From NCBI GenBank assembly GCA_050249955.1, contig JBFWPN010000001.1, forward strand, positions 744,001 to 808,000: 64,000 nucleotides of DNA. The letters are read 5' to 3'. The translations under genes were made by a program, and so were the position numbers. The DNA is from CAVVIG01 sp050249955. GTDB lineage: Bacteria > Acidobacteriota > Vicinamibacteria > Vicinamibacterales > CAVVIG01. Positions 55,861 to 64,000 of this stretch are shown here, piece after piece (positions within the stretch are counted from its first letter, which is position 1; every line of letters starts with the position of its first letter). The notes beneath the pieces were generated by a model. That model was not told the DNA's origin, searched no databases, and saw only the letters and a program-made list of their open reading frames with translations.

Positions 55861-57429
55861 ATGTGGTACCGCAGCCTCTACTGGCGCATCGCCCTCGGCT
55901 TCATCGCCTGCCTCGCCCTGCTCCTCGTCGTGCAGGCGGTGCTCTTCGTCTGGATGATGTCGCAGGCGGGCTCCGCCGTCCCCAACCAGTCGCCCGACCG
56001 GCTCGCCCAGGCCGTGGCCGCCGACGTCGGCCAGGCGCTCGACGTCGACGCCGCCCTGGACCTGGACCGCTTCCTCCGCCAGGAGTACGCCGGAGACACG
56101 CAGCCCTTCTTCGTCGTGATGACCGACGGCCGGGTGCTGGAAATCGGCGCCCACTTCCCCGACACCCTGAAGGCCGAGGCACGCACGCGGCTCGATGGCA
56201 TCCGCAACATGGACCCCGCCAGGCTCGGCCGCGGCTTCGGCCGTGGCGGACCGTTCCGGTTCGGTGAGCGGGGCCGCGGCGGTCCACCGCCGTACCCGCC
56301 ACCCGGCAACGGCGCGTTCATCCGACCGGGCCCCGACGCACGCGGATCACGCGGTCCGGTGGGGGGACCGCCAGGATTCCGTACCGGGCGTCCCTTCCCC
56401 ATCGTGGCGAACAACCAGATCGTCGGCATGGTGGTCGTGCCACCCCAGCCGCCCTTCTCGTTCCTGCTGACACGTTATGCCCCGACGCTGGTCACGGTGG
56501 CGGCGCTCACGCTGGTGGTGGGTGGTGCACTGGCCGCCTTCGTCATCTTCGGGCCAGCGCGACGGCGCCTGAAGGGCGTGGAAGACGCGGCGCGACGCCT
56601 GGGCAGGGGCGACCTCTCGGCACGCGCGCCCGTGTCGGGCAGCGACGAAGTAGCGGCCGTGGCGGCCGCCTTCAACGTGATGGCCGACGACCTGTCCGCA
56701 CGCACCGAAGCGCTCGTGGCGGCCGATCAGGCCCGTCGGCAGTTGCTGGCCGACGTATCCCATGAACTCAACACGCCGGTCACGGCCATGCGCGGCTACC
56801 TCGAGACGCTGTCGATGCCGGAGCTGGGCCTCGACGAGCCGACCCGGATGCGCTACCTGAGGATCGTCGGTGACGAGACCGCGCGGCTGGAGCGGATCAT
56901 CGTCGACCTGCTCGATCTTGCCCGGCTCGAGGGAGGCGGCGGGGCACTGCGGGTGGAGGAGGTGCCGGTGGCCGACCTGTTCGATCGCGTGGTCGCCCGC
57001 CACGAACGCGACGCGGCCGCAGCCGACGTGCGGATCGAGACGGAGGTCGGCGACGGCGTGGCGACGATCACCGGGGACCGGACGAGGCTGGAACAGGCGC
57101 TCCAGAACCTGGCGGCCAACGCACTCCGGTACGCGCCGGCCGGCACCGCGGTCACACTGCGTGCGCAGCGGGAAGGTGGCTCGATCGTGCTGCTCGTTCG
57201 CGACGAAGGCCCGGGCATCGACCCGGAACACCTGCCTCGTGTGTTCGACCGCTTCTACAAGACCGACCAGTCACGCACGGCCCAGCCCGGCGGCGCCGGC
57301 GGCAGCGGCCTCGGCCTCTCCATCGTCAAGGCCATCGTCGGGCGGCACGGCGGGACGATTGCCGTAACGAGCCGGCCCGGGCGCACGGAGTTCCGGCTGG
57401 CACTGCCGTCGCACCCGACCGCCGCCTGA
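55861..57429 (+). CDS. Sensor histidine kinase
   Basis: A 522-residue two-span kinase. TM1 is at ~9-31 and TM2 at ~205-228, with a ~170-residue periplasmic sensor. The middle of the sensor (about 120-180) is a Gly/Pro/Arg-rich flexible stretch (GRGGPPPYPPPGNGAF). HAMP follows TM2 (RRLKGVEDAARRLGRGDLSA). HisKA shows LLADVSHELNTPVTAMRGYL with the phospho-His near 301. HATPase_c has NLAANALRYAP, VRDEGPGIDPEH and GSGLGLSIVKAIVG. All catalytic boxes are intact. No response regulator gene is adjacent; the LysR gene nearby is unrelated, so the partner lies elsewhere. Confidence 0.92.
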   Translation: MWYRSLYWRIALGFIACLALLLVVQAVLFVWMMSQAGSAVPNQSPDRLAQAVAADVGQALDVDAALDLDRFLRQEYAGDTQPFFVVMTDGRVLEIGAHFPDTLKAEARTRLDGIRNMDPARLGRGFGRGGPFRFGERGRGGPPPYPPPGNGAFIRPGPDARGSRGPVGGPPGFRTGRPFPIVANNQIVGMVVVPPQPPFSFLLTRYAPTLVTVAALTLVVGGALAAFVIFGPARRRLKGVEDAARRLGRGDLSARAPVSGSDEVAAVAAAFNVMADDLSARTEALVAADQARRQLLADVSHELNTPVTAMRGYLETLSMPELGLDEPTRMRYLRIVGDETARLERIIVDLLDLARLEGGGGALRVEEVPVADLFDRVVARHERDAAAADVRIETEVGDGVATITGDRTRLEQALQNLAANALRYAPAGTAVTLRAQREGGSIVLLVRDEGPGIDPEHLPRVFDRFYKTDQSRTAQPGGAGGSGLGLSIVKAIVGRHGGTIAVTSRPGRTEFRLALPSHPTAA

Positions 57430-57465
57430 TCGGTCGCTGGCGACCGACCGCGACACACGCGGACC

Positions 57466-57663
57466 TCAGGCCCGCCGACTGCTCCAGGGATGCGAGGGTC
57501 CGAGCCCGCGCAGGGCATCGGCCGGCGCCTGCACCGACTCCTCGACTTCCGCCAGGATCTGCCCGCGAATCCAGTCCACCGGGTCGGGATGACGGGCGAT
57601 GAACGCCTGCCACTCCGCCTCCGTCAGCGACACGGAGATCACCCTGTCTCGATCTGTGCTCAT
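57466..57663 (-). CDS. Small hypothetical protein
   Basis: A 65-residue soluble protein from the ATG at 57663 (a TTG at 57672 is possible). It begins MSTDRDRVISVSLTEAEWQA, a beta-strand plus helix start that faintly resembles ribbon-helix-helix antitoxins, and continues VDWIRGQILAEVEESVQAPA with an ending PSHPWSSRRA. I cannot place it in a family and see no toxin gene next to it. It is convergent with the histidine kinase and 71 nt downstream of the LysR gene. Confidence 0.55.
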   Translation of the reverse strand: MSTDRDRVISVSLTEAEWQAFIARHPDPVDWIRGQILAEVEESVQAPADALRGLGPSHPWSSRRA

Positions 57664-57734
57664 GGCTATCAATCTACCCCCGGAGCCTGCCGGTCTGGAC
57701 GATAGAAAGTTGTGATTGCGATGATGACCGGCGT

Positions 57735-58661
57735 TTATGCGATCGGGCCCGCGCCAGGCCTGGGCGCCAGTTCGAGCCGGCCCTTGATCTCGTCGAACGC
57801 CACCTGGAGTTCATGGACCATGCGCGGCACGCGGTTGGCCCGCGCATAGACCCAGCCGGTTTCGCGCACCAGCTCATGACCGTCGATCCGGGAGCAGAAG
57901 AACTGCCCCTCGCGGACCTCGCGGGCCACGGCCTGGTAGGGAACGATGCTGATGCCCAGTCCGGTCTTGACCATGGCCTTGATGATCTCGACGTTCTCGG
58001 TGTCCATGACGACCGTGGGCTCGATCTTCTCGGTCACGAACAGCGAATCGATCACCCGCCGCGTGGCCGAACCCGGCTCGAACAGCACGAACGGCTCGCC
58101 CGCCAGGTCCTGTGGCACCACCTTCTTCTTGCGAGCCAGCCGGTGCGTGGGCTGGGTGACGAGCAGCAGTTCCTCACGCAGCACCGGGAGGGTGACCAGG
58201 TCGGACTCCTCGACCGGCAGCGTCAACAGGCCCGCGTCGTGACGCCCGGCACGGATCTCCTCCACCGAACGGGCGGCGGTCGCCACGGTGACACGGATGT
58301 CCAGCTGCGGGTGCACGCGTTTCAGGTGCTGCAGAAGGGGGGGGAAGACGTAGAGGCACACGGTCATGCCGCCAGCCAGGCGGACCGTGCCCCTGAGGGC
58401 CTGCGTGTGGTCGGTGATGGCGCCTACCGTGTCCCGCACGTCCTGGAAGACCCGCTGCCCCAGCTGGACCAGACTCTCGGCCGCGGGGGTCATGCGGACC
58501 TGGCGGCCGACCCGCAGGAAGAGCGGCTCGCCCAGTTCCTCCTCGAGCAGCGCGATCTGCCGGCTGATGGCCGACTGGGAGACATGCAGCTTGCGGCCGC
58601 ACGCCGTGAAGGACCCGGTCTCGGCGATTGCCTGGAGGATCTCGAGCTGCCGCAGGTCCAT
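57735..58661 (-). CDS. LysR-type transcriptional regulator
   Basis: A 308-residue regulator; I start at ATG 58661, MDLRQLEILQAIAETGSFTA, where the family always begins. The winged HTH occupies 1-60 (KLHVSQSAISRQIALLEEEL), followed by the two-lobe effector domain (GMTVCLYVFPPLLQHLKRVH, VVMDTENVEIIKAMVKTGLG). Glu-Asn-Val-Glu in the last part is reminiscent of CbbR/CysB-type regulators, but the ligand is not evident. It is divergent from the GYF-domain membrane protein, with 53 nt between starts; that gene is a candidate target. Confidence 0.92.
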   Translation of the reverse strand: MDLRQLEILQAIAETGSFTACGRKLHVSQSAISRQIALLEEELGEPLFLRVGRQVRMTPAAESLVQLGQRVFQDVRDTVGAITDHTQALRGTVRLAGGMTVCLYVFPPLLQHLKRVHPQLDIRVTVATAARSVEEIRAGRHDAGLLTLPVEESDLVTLPVLREELLLVTQPTHRLARKKKVVPQDLAGEPFVLFEPGSATRRVIDSLFVTEKIEPTVVMDTENVEIIKAMVKTGLGISIVPYQAVAREVREGQFFCSRIDGHELVRETGWVYARANRVPRMVHELQVAFDEIKGRLELAPRPGAGPIA

Positions 58662-58714
58662 CGGTGAACTCAGGATTGCAGAAACGACAGAATGCGGCAA
58701 GGATCGTACACGCG

Positions 58715-59605
58715 ATGGACGCCCACTACTTCCTGATCGGCACCGACGGCCGGCACTACGGGCCACTCTCCCAGGACGATGTCCTGACGTGGCTGGCCGA
58801 CGGACGGGCGAGCCGCTACTCGCGCGCCAGGCGCACCGAGGAAAGCGAGTGGTCGGCCCTGCGCGACATGCCCGAGTTCGAGGAGGTCACGCGGCCGCCG
58901 TACGCCGCCTGGACGCCGCCGCCGCTTCCCGACGCGGCGCCTGCGAATGGTCCATCGCCCGCCCCGGCAGGCGCCGACGGACAGAGGCGGCTCGATCCGG
59001 TGTCGTGCCTCCGCCGCGGGTGGACCCTGCTGTTCAGCGACTTCGCGCTGCTGGCCGGCACGAGCCTGGGCGTCACTCTCCTCGCGGCCCTGCTCGCGAT
59101 GATTCCCACGGTGGGCCTCCCGATCAGCGCGCTCGTCAACAACGTGCTGATGGCCGGTGTCTACCTCCTGTTCATCTCGCGCATCCGCGGGTTGCGCACC
59201 GGCATCAGCGAGGTCGCCGTCTCCATCCGGGACGTCATCCCCCAGGTCATCATCGCCGGCCTCGTGCAGCCGCTGCTCGCCGGGACCATCGTCGTCCTCC
59301 TGTCCCGGCCGTCGCAGGCTGCGGTCGCCGTCGGGGCCGTGGCAGCGCTGCCCTGCGTGTTCCTGCTGGTCTGCTACGTGTTCCTGGTTCCGCTGATCGT
59401 GGACAGGCGCCTCGGCGTCTGGACGGCGATGGAGCGGTGCAGGAAGACGGTGCAGCGCACGTGGTTCCCCACCTTCGGCCTCATGCTCGCCGTGGGCCTC
59501 CTCCTGCTGCTGGTCGCCCGTTTCCTCGTGCCGCTCGCGCTCGTGGCGCTGCCCTATTGCTGGGCCGTGCTGATGGTGGCGTACGAGGACCTGTTCGGCG
59601 AGTAG
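58715..59605 (+). CDS. GYF_2 (DUF4339) domain membrane protein
   Basis: A 296-residue protein from the ATG at 58715. The N-terminal ~55 residues are a GYF_2-type domain (YFLIGTDGRHYGPLSQDDVL, then WLADGRASRYSRARRTEESE, ending WSALRDM), which binds proline-rich peptides or acts as an adaptor on the cytoplasmic side. A Pro-rich linker follows, then about five to six membrane spans (LLAGTSLGVTLLAALLAMIP, GAVAALPCVFLLVCYVFLVP). The membrane half looks like a DUF975-type integral protein. Role unknown. It is convergent with the large membrane protein; their stops are 4 nt apart. Confidence 0.82.
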   Translation: MDAHYFLIGTDGRHYGPLSQDDVLTWLADGRASRYSRARRTEESEWSALRDMPEFEEVTRPPYAAWTPPPLPDAAPANGPSPAPAGADGQRRLDPVSCLRRGWTLLFSDFALLAGTSLGVTLLAALLAMIPTVGLPISALVNNVLMAGVYLLFISRIRGLRTGISEVAVSIRDVIPQVIIAGLVQPLLAGTIVVLLSRPSQAAVAVGAVAALPCVFLLVCYVFLVPLIVDRRLGVWTAMERCRKTVQRTWFPTFGLMLAVGLLLLLVARFLVPLALVALPYCWAVLMVAYEDLFGE

Positions 59606-59609
59606 CCCC

Positions 59610-61892
59610 TCACGGGGCCGCAGGACCGCGGACTTCCAGTTCCGCAATCCACCACGGCGTCGTCGGGTCGGCCATGGACTGGCGCACCCGGATGAAGCGT
59701 GCCGGCCCGTTCCCGAGTGCAAACGACACCGGGACCGTCCTCGGCTCGCGAACCGCGGCGCGGACCGTGAGCACGCCCGCCAGCTCGCGCGGCAGCAGCG
59801 TCCAGTCGATGCCGTCGCGCGAGAGCGCGATCTCCAGCCGTCTCGGATAGCCGAACGAGTAGGCGCCCATGGCCAGCACCACCGCGCCGACCGGCACCGC
59901 GCGTCCCAGGTCGATGGTCAGCGTCTCCCCACCCACCTGCGGCGTCTCGGTGCCCCATGCCGTCAGGAGATCGTCGTCCAGCATGCGAAGTACGTGTTCG
60001 GGATGCGGCGTCGCCTCGACCATCACCGGGCTGAGGCGGGGACCGAGCGGGCGGGCAGCAGCCGGATGCGGCGGCACGATGAAGCCAACCCAGCCGTCGG
60101 TGGGCGGCATCGCCGATCTGCCAAGCGCGGCGAGCGCAGCCTCCGCGACGCGGGCATCGGCACGCGACCGGTCCACCGCCACGCCGATGGGCACGTCCGG
60201 CGCGAGTTCGCGCAGCGCCTCGAACTCGCCCGCGCGGAGCGCGCCCGCCAGCGGCAGCACGTGCGGCGGATAGTAGCCGCTGACACCATTGACGATCGGC
60301 AGACCGTGCGCCATCGACCGATACATCGCACCGAAATCGGCAGGCATGTCTCCGAGGGGCAGTTCGACCACGGCCGCCACCGGGGGCCACTGCCGGATGC
60401 CGCCCTGCGGTGCCTCGGCGGTGGTGGTCCGCACCCAGCCATCGGCGACGATGCCCGAGGCGATGAGGGCGATGAGTGGCCAGCGCCGGGCCCCGGTTGC
60501 CCAGCGGGCGACGGCGAGCGCCAGCAGCATCGCCTGGCAGAGTGCGGCCAGCATCAGGAACCGCGCGGGCACGCGCATCGCATCGAAGCCGGGCAGCCGC
60601 ATGAGCCACGCGTACGGCGGTTCGTAGAGTATGGGCGTACCGGCGAATCGCGGTTCAGGGCCGAGCGCCAGCAGGTACATCGCTGCCGTGGCCAGCACGT
60701 AGAAGCCGGCGAGGGAGCGCCTGCGCCACAGGCGGCGGGTCCACGTCGATCCGAGGAACGCCGACAGCGCCAGGGCCAGGGCAATCGAGAGCGGCTTCCG
60801 CGACCCGCCCACCGTGAGCGGGCCGGCGGTCCACGGCCCGACGACGTGCACCGATAGCGCCACAAGCGCCGCACAGGCCGATATCACCGCCAGCCACCGC
60901 GGCCATCGCCGCCGTCCAGCGGCGCGGCCGTGGTGTTCACCGAGGCCGGGTTCGGCTTCGACCTCGGCGCCCGCATCACGGCTCGGCTGCAGCCTGCCCG
61001 CCATCAGGGCAGCCAGGCCGACGGCGAGCACGGTCAGGCCGGGAAAGGCGGCGGTCTCCGGCCGTGCCACGCCCAGCCGTCCTCCCCAGAGCCACAGGTC
61101 TGGCGGTGCGGCGACGAGGTCCGCCAGGTCCACTCCGAACCGACGGATCTCGTTGATGTCGCGCAGCAGGTGAAGGCGCGTGTGCACCGCAAGGTACTCG
61201 AGCAGGATCGGCAGCATCGGCAGCACGGCCACGCCCAGGACGAGGCCGGTCGTGAGCGCCCGCCTCGCGGGACGGACGAACCACGCCAGCCAGAGCGCCA
61301 CGAGGATGGGCACCTGGAAGAGTGCATAGCCGTTCGCCAATGACTGCAGCAGCCAGGCCGTGCCCGAGAGCGCCAGCCAGCGCCACCCGCCACGCGTGAC
61401 GTGCCGATGCAGGCCGAGCAGGACGATGGGTGCCCAGTAGAACGAGAGCACCTGCAGGTGCGAGAGCTGCGTGGCGCGGTATGGGGCCAGCATGAACGCC
61501 AGCCCGCCCACCAGGGCGGCATCCTCTCGGCCCGTGAGTTCACGCGCGAGCAGGTAGCTCGAGAGACCGCTCGCGGCGAACGACAGTACGTAGACGGCGT
61601 TGAACGCCGCGACCGGATTCCCGGTGAGCCACTGCACGGCACTCGACACCGGCAGCTGCGCGAGCAGGAGTTCCGAGAGGGCAACCGTGTCGGTGGCGGG
61701 AAAGAAGATCGGCCCGTTCCACCAGGCGCGGCTCAAGGGCAAGGCCTTCGTGCCCCACCAGAGGATCCAGGTGTTGAGCACCGAATCGCCGGCATCGTGT
61801 ACGAACGCGGAGCCGAGTCTGGACAGCAGCGGCCACAGCAGGACCACGGTGACCGCACCGTACAGGAGTGCTGCGCGCAGTGCTGCCCGCAT
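59610..61892 (-). CDS. Polytopic membrane protein with C-terminal discoidin-like domain
   Basis: A 760-residue protein. The first ~480 residues have about 11-13 hydrophobic spans. The first periplasmic loop reads FVHDAGDSVLNTWILWWGTK, with the acidic residues and Trp typical of GT-C-type membrane glycosyltransferases or YfhO-like proteins. The soluble part then includes FGAMYRSMAHGLPIVNGVSG. Residues ~620-755 form an F5/8 type C (discoidin)-like beta-sandwich (DDDLLTAWGTETPQVGGETL, TIDLGRAVPVGAVVLAMGAY, RFIRVRQSMADPTTPWWIAE), which could bind glycan. This fusion would place a carbohydrate-binding module at the outer face of the inner membrane. Confidence 0.75.
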   Translation of the reverse strand: MRAALRAALLYGAVTVVLLWPLLSRLGSAFVHDAGDSVLNTWILWWGTKALPLSRAWWNGPIFFPATDTVALSELLLAQLPVSSAVQWLTGNPVAAFNAVYVLSFAASGLSSYLLARELTGREDAALVGGLAFMLAPYRATQLSHLQVLSFYWAPIVLLGLHRHVTRGGWRWLALSGTAWLLQSLANGYALFQVPILVALWLAWFVRPARRALTTGLVLGVAVLPMLPILLEYLAVHTRLHLLRDINEIRRFGVDLADLVAAPPDLWLWGGRLGVARPETAAFPGLTVLAVGLAALMAGRLQPSRDAGAEVEAEPGLGEHHGRAAGRRRWPRWLAVISACAALVALSVHVVGPWTAGPLTVGGSRKPLSIALALALSAFLGSTWTRRLWRRRSLAGFYVLATAAMYLLALGPEPRFAGTPILYEPPYAWLMRLPGFDAMRVPARFLMLAALCQAMLLALAVARWATGARRWPLIALIASGIVADGWVRTTTAEAPQGGIRQWPPVAAVVELPLGDMPADFGAMYRSMAHGLPIVNGVSGYYPPHVLPLAGALRAGEFEALRELAPDVPIGVAVDRSRADARVAEAALAALGRSAMPPTDGWVGFIVPPHPAAARPLGPRLSPVMVEATPHPEHVLRMLDDDLLTAWGTETPQVGGETLTIDLGRAVPVGAVVLAMGAYSFGYPRRLEIALSRDGIDWTLLPRELAGVLTVRAAVREPRTVPVSFALGNGPARFIRVRQSMADPTTPWWIAELEVRGPAAP

Positions 61893-61988
61893 CTGAGGGG
61901 CAGTCTATACGCCGGCCCCGGTGGAGGGTCAGCGTTCAGTGCGGGTTCACGGAATCTTCATGGAGCCGGACCGGACGCAGCCGCCACC

Positions 61989-62249
61989 TCAGCGACGCTT
62001 GGCTGGCGGCCAGTAGCCGAACTCGTCCTGGAAGCAGACCCCTTCGAGATCCGCCACGCGCGCCTGGAAGTAGGTCTGGGCGTCGGCGATGGCCTGGTTA
62101 TAGATGGTGGGGGCGATCTCCCGCAGGATGAAGTCGAGCATCAGTCCGGCCTTCAGGTCGCCCATCTCCTGATCCAGCTCTTCTTCGGCGTAGCGCTTCA
62201 CGGACGCCTGGAGCTTCTTCAGCGTCTCGGGAGGAATCTGGATTGCCAT
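61989..62249 (-). CDS. DUF2164 family protein
   Basis: An 86-residue soluble protein starting MAIQIPPETLKKLQASVKRY. The conserved DUF2164 core is obvious: EEELDQEMGDLKAGLMLDFI, IAPTIYNQAIADAQTYFQAR and DEFGYWPP at the end. The family is widespread in bacteria with no known role. Its ATG follows the SDR stop by a single base, so the two are co-translated. About 96 nt without features separate it from the large membrane protein gene upstream on the map. Confidence 0.9.
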   Translation of the reverse strand: MAIQIPPETLKKLQASVKRYAEEELDQEMGDLKAGLMLDFILREIAPTIYNQAIADAQTYFQARVADLEGVCFQDEFGYWPPAKRR

Positions 62250-62250
62250 G

Positions 62251-63099
62251 TCACTGCCCGAGCCGCGAGCCGGTCATCGCGACAATGGAATCGCCGTCCG
62301 GATCCACGTACTTCCGCGCGGCAATCGCCCGCGCCATGTCCGACGTGGGGTATCTCAGGTGCGGCGTCTCGTCGGTGGCGGCGCGCACGATGACGCGGGC
62401 GACGTCTGCGCCACTCTGCCCGACAGCGGCGAACACCTGGCTCGTGGCGCCGAGGTAGGCGGCGCGCATCACGTCGTAGGCACCGTCGGTGCCCGTCACC
62501 TGCCGGCTGCCGAGCTGCTCCTGGACGGTGTTCACGAACTCGGTGTGCACCGGGCCCGGTTCGATGAGCGAGACGTGAATGCCGAGCCGCGCGGCCACGG
62601 GCGCCAGGCTTTCCATGAACCCCTCGACGGCGAACTTCGCCGCGCAATACGCATCATTGAAGGGCTGGCCGATGAGGCCGCCAATGCTGGTGTTGCTGAT
62701 GATGCGGCCGCCGCCGGCCCGGCGCATGTGCGGGAGCACCGCCTGGGTGACCCGCCAGACGCCGTAGAAGTTCGTGTCCATCACCCGGGTGAGGTCGTCG
62801 AACCGCGTCTCCTCCAGCGTGCCGAGGAAGCCGGCGCCTGCGTTGTTCACCAGGAGGTCGATGCGGCCGTAGTCGCCCAGGATGCCATTGACGCAGGCGA
62901 TGACCGACGCCGCATCGCACACGTCGAGCGCACGGATGTCGAGCTCGACACCCGCCGCCGAGGCTTCCTGGCTGAGCGCGTGAGACTTGCCCGTGTTGCG
63001 CATTGTCGCCACGACTGCGAAGCCGGCCTGTGCCAGCTGCACGGCCGTGAAGAGGCCGATTCCGGACGAGGTTCCAGTCACCAGTGCCACACGCGTCAT
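62251..63099 (-). CDS. Short-chain dehydrogenase/reductase
   Basis: A 282-residue classical SDR. The nucleotide-binding TGTSSGIGLF is at residues ~8-17, the NNAGAG motif near 88, a catalytic Ser in IISNTSIGGLIGQ near 140 and YCAAKFAVEG with Tyr and Lys near 153-157. The absence of an acidic residue right after the second strand (ATMRNTGKS has an Arg) suggests NADP(H) preference. Substrate unknown: these enzymes reduce ketones or oxidise secondary alcohols. It is coupled to DUF2164 downstream, and REP-like hairpins lie between it and the NAT gene. Confidence 0.92.
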   Translation of the reverse strand: MTRVALVTGTSSGIGLFTAVQLAQAGFAVVATMRNTGKSHALSQEASAAGVELDIRALDVCDAASVIACVNGILGDYGRIDLLVNNAGAGFLGTLEETRFDDLTRVMDTNFYGVWRVTQAVLPHMRRAGGGRIISNTSIGGLIGQPFNDAYCAAKFAVEGFMESLAPVAARLGIHVSLIEPGPVHTEFVNTVQEQLGSRQVTGTDGAYDVMRAAYLGATSQVFAAVGQSGADVARVIVRAATDETPHLRYPTSDMARAIAARKYVDPDGDSIVAMTGSRLGQ

Positions 63100-63114
63100 G
63101 TTCGCTCCATCGAG

Positions 63115-63199
63115 GCCCGGCTGAAGCCGGACACTGCACCTGTGCCCACCGTCAGGCGGGCCGTCCGCATCCGTTCATGGTGCCCGCCTTCAGGCGGGC
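63115..63199. repeat. REP-like palindrome cluster
   Basis: GCCCGGC-TGAA-GCCGGAC (63115-63132), a degenerate half GTCAGGCGGGC (63151-63161), and the perfect GCCCGCC-TTCA-GGCGGGC (63182-63199) lie between the SDR and NAT genes. The last copy runs into the NAT 3' end. Stem length and tetraloop (TTCA or its complement TGAA) match the hairpin at 13909-13926, so they belong to one dispersed family. Confidence 0.62.
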
Positions 63200-63999
63200 C
63201 AGTTTAAGCCCTCGCAGCCGAACACCGTGTCTGGCGGGAACACCAGCCCGAACTCGCCGGCGAGCGCATCGAGCAGTTCGCCCGGATGCTCGAGCGTCCG
63301 TGCGTGCGCCCGCCCGTTCCGATCGCGCCGGGTCAGTTCCCGGTTCACCAGAGTGAGCCGCCCGCCGTCGGGCAGCGCGCGCGCCACCATCAACCGGCTG
63401 CGGAAGTGCGATTGCGGGTGCGCGCTCGTGTACCAGTTGGCCAGTTCCCGATCGATGGGCGGCATCGCCTCGCCGGTGAACTCGAGGACGTCGGCCCACT
63501 CGCCGCCCAGCTTCGCCTGATGGAAGAAGCGCCCCTCTTCGGCGACGATGCGCCGCGGTTCGTGCGGGGTGGCCTGCTCAGCGGCGACGTCGAACCTGAT
63601 TGCGCCGGTGAGCGACAGGTTGCCGACGCCGACATCGGCCACCCAGGGGATCCCGTCGATCACCACCCGCAGGAACAGGTGCGTCCGTGGGGGGGTGAAC
63701 TCGCGCGGACGCTGATAGCGCACCCGCGCGCTCAGCGGTGTCACGTCGAACCCGAGCTGCTCGAGGACGAGCAGCAGCAGGCCATTCTGCTCGAAGCAGT
63801 AGCCACCCCGTCCGTCTGCGACGATCTTTCGCGCGATGGCGTCGGGCGCGAGGTCGATGGGCCGGCCCAGGAGCACGTCGAGGTTCTCGAACGGCACCCG
63901 CTCGACATGCGCGGCCATGATGCCGTTCAGCGTCTGGAGGGAGGGCCCGGTTCCGCCGCCGTACCCGATGCGCGCGAAGTAGGCGGCGAGGTCGATCAC
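63190..63999 (-). CDS. nat: Arylamine N-acetyltransferase
   Basis: A 269-residue protein beginning at a GTG one base from the window end; a start further upstream outside the window cannot be excluded, though MIDLAAYFARIGYGG is a normal NAT N-terminus. The Cys-His-Asp triad is complete: GRGGYCFEQN (Cys near 68), RTHLFLRV (His near 107) and WVADVGVGN (Asp near 122). NATs transfer acetyl groups from acetyl-CoA to aromatic amines or hydrazines. VPFENLDVLLGRPIDL is another conserved block. The 3' end overlaps a REP-like hairpin. Confidence 0.92.
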   Translation of the reverse strand: MIDLAAYFARIGYGGGTGPSLQTLNGIMAAHVERVPFENLDVLLGRPIDLAPDAIARKIVADGRGGYCFEQNGLLLLVLEQLGFDVTPLSARVRYQRPREFTPPRTHLFLRVVIDGIPWVADVGVGNLSLTGAIRFDVAAEQATPHEPRRIVAEEGRFFHQAKLGGEWADVLEFTGEAMPPIDRELANWYTSAHPQSHFRSRLMVARALPDGGRLTLVNRELTRRDRNGRAHARTLEHPGELLDALAGEFGLVFPPDTVFGCEGLNWPA

Positions 64000-64000
64000 G

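Noticed and set aside
57466..57663. Possible antitoxin of a toxin-antitoxin pair
   Set aside because: The start faintly resembles ribbon-helix-helix proteins, but no toxin-like gene is adjacent, so only a hypothetical protein is reported.

Overview
This 64 kb window reads like a chromosome segment of a GC-rich Gram-negative soil or freshwater bacterium. I infer an acidobacterium of the Vicinamibacter/Luteitalea type. The grounds are five DUF5916 outer-membrane proteins, a PVA-dehydrogenase-like quinoprotein, an alternative complex III operon, PEGA-domain signalling proteins, frequent GTG/TTG starts and -10-like boxes placed just before start codons. I saw no rRNA, tRNA, CRISPR array, insertion sequence or prophage.

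Layout. 1-4.1 kb: oxidative and aromatic metabolism (PQQ dehydrogenase cut by the window edge, tannase/feruloyl esterase, intradiol dioxygenase). 4.1-6.5 kb: a leftward unit of an OmpR-type regulator with an atypical receiver, three tandem small lipoproteins and a small membrane protein. 6.7-11.2 kb: glycan-type membrane proteins and a GT2 enzyme. 11.2-17.1 kb: two DUF5916 genes around small stress-type genes (lmo0937-like, CsbD). 17.2-24.2 kb: a hybrid histidine kinase, a GSCFA/SGNH gene pair, a sulfite-oxidase-family enzyme and a diheme peroxidase. 24.2-28.7 kb: a membrane/spermidine-synthase fusion, a cyclase and a cupin. 29.0-30.9 kb: an eroded defence island, with remnants of a type III methyltransferase and probably a SNF2-type helicase around an intact Fic gene that has a palindromic operator. 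30.9-37.9 kb: three DUF5916 genes in tandem. 38.1-47.3 kb: one long leftward operon for alternative complex III with split ActB, followed by a quinoprotein and an AtoE-type transporter and closed by a terminator. 47.5-54.6 kb: ankyrin protein, pseudokinase/PEGA protein, a 47-residue zinc ribbon, RluA enzyme, MFS transporter and M28 peptidase. 54.7-64 kb: an RRM protein, a free-standing DnaA N-domain protein, a histidine kinase, a LysR regulator, membrane proteins, an SDR, DUF2164 and an arylamine N-acetyltransferase cut at or near its start.

How it fits together. Periplasmic oxidoreductases (quinoproteins, diheme peroxidase, sulfite-oxidase-like enzyme) and cytochromes would exchange electrons with a respiratory chain that uses ACIII in place of bc1. 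Many exported proteins and outer-membrane barrels point to an envelope-centred life on complex organic matter. Several operons show start/stop overlaps (ATGA, TGATG, TAATG), so translational coupling is common. All assignments come from reading the sequence; no database search was run.
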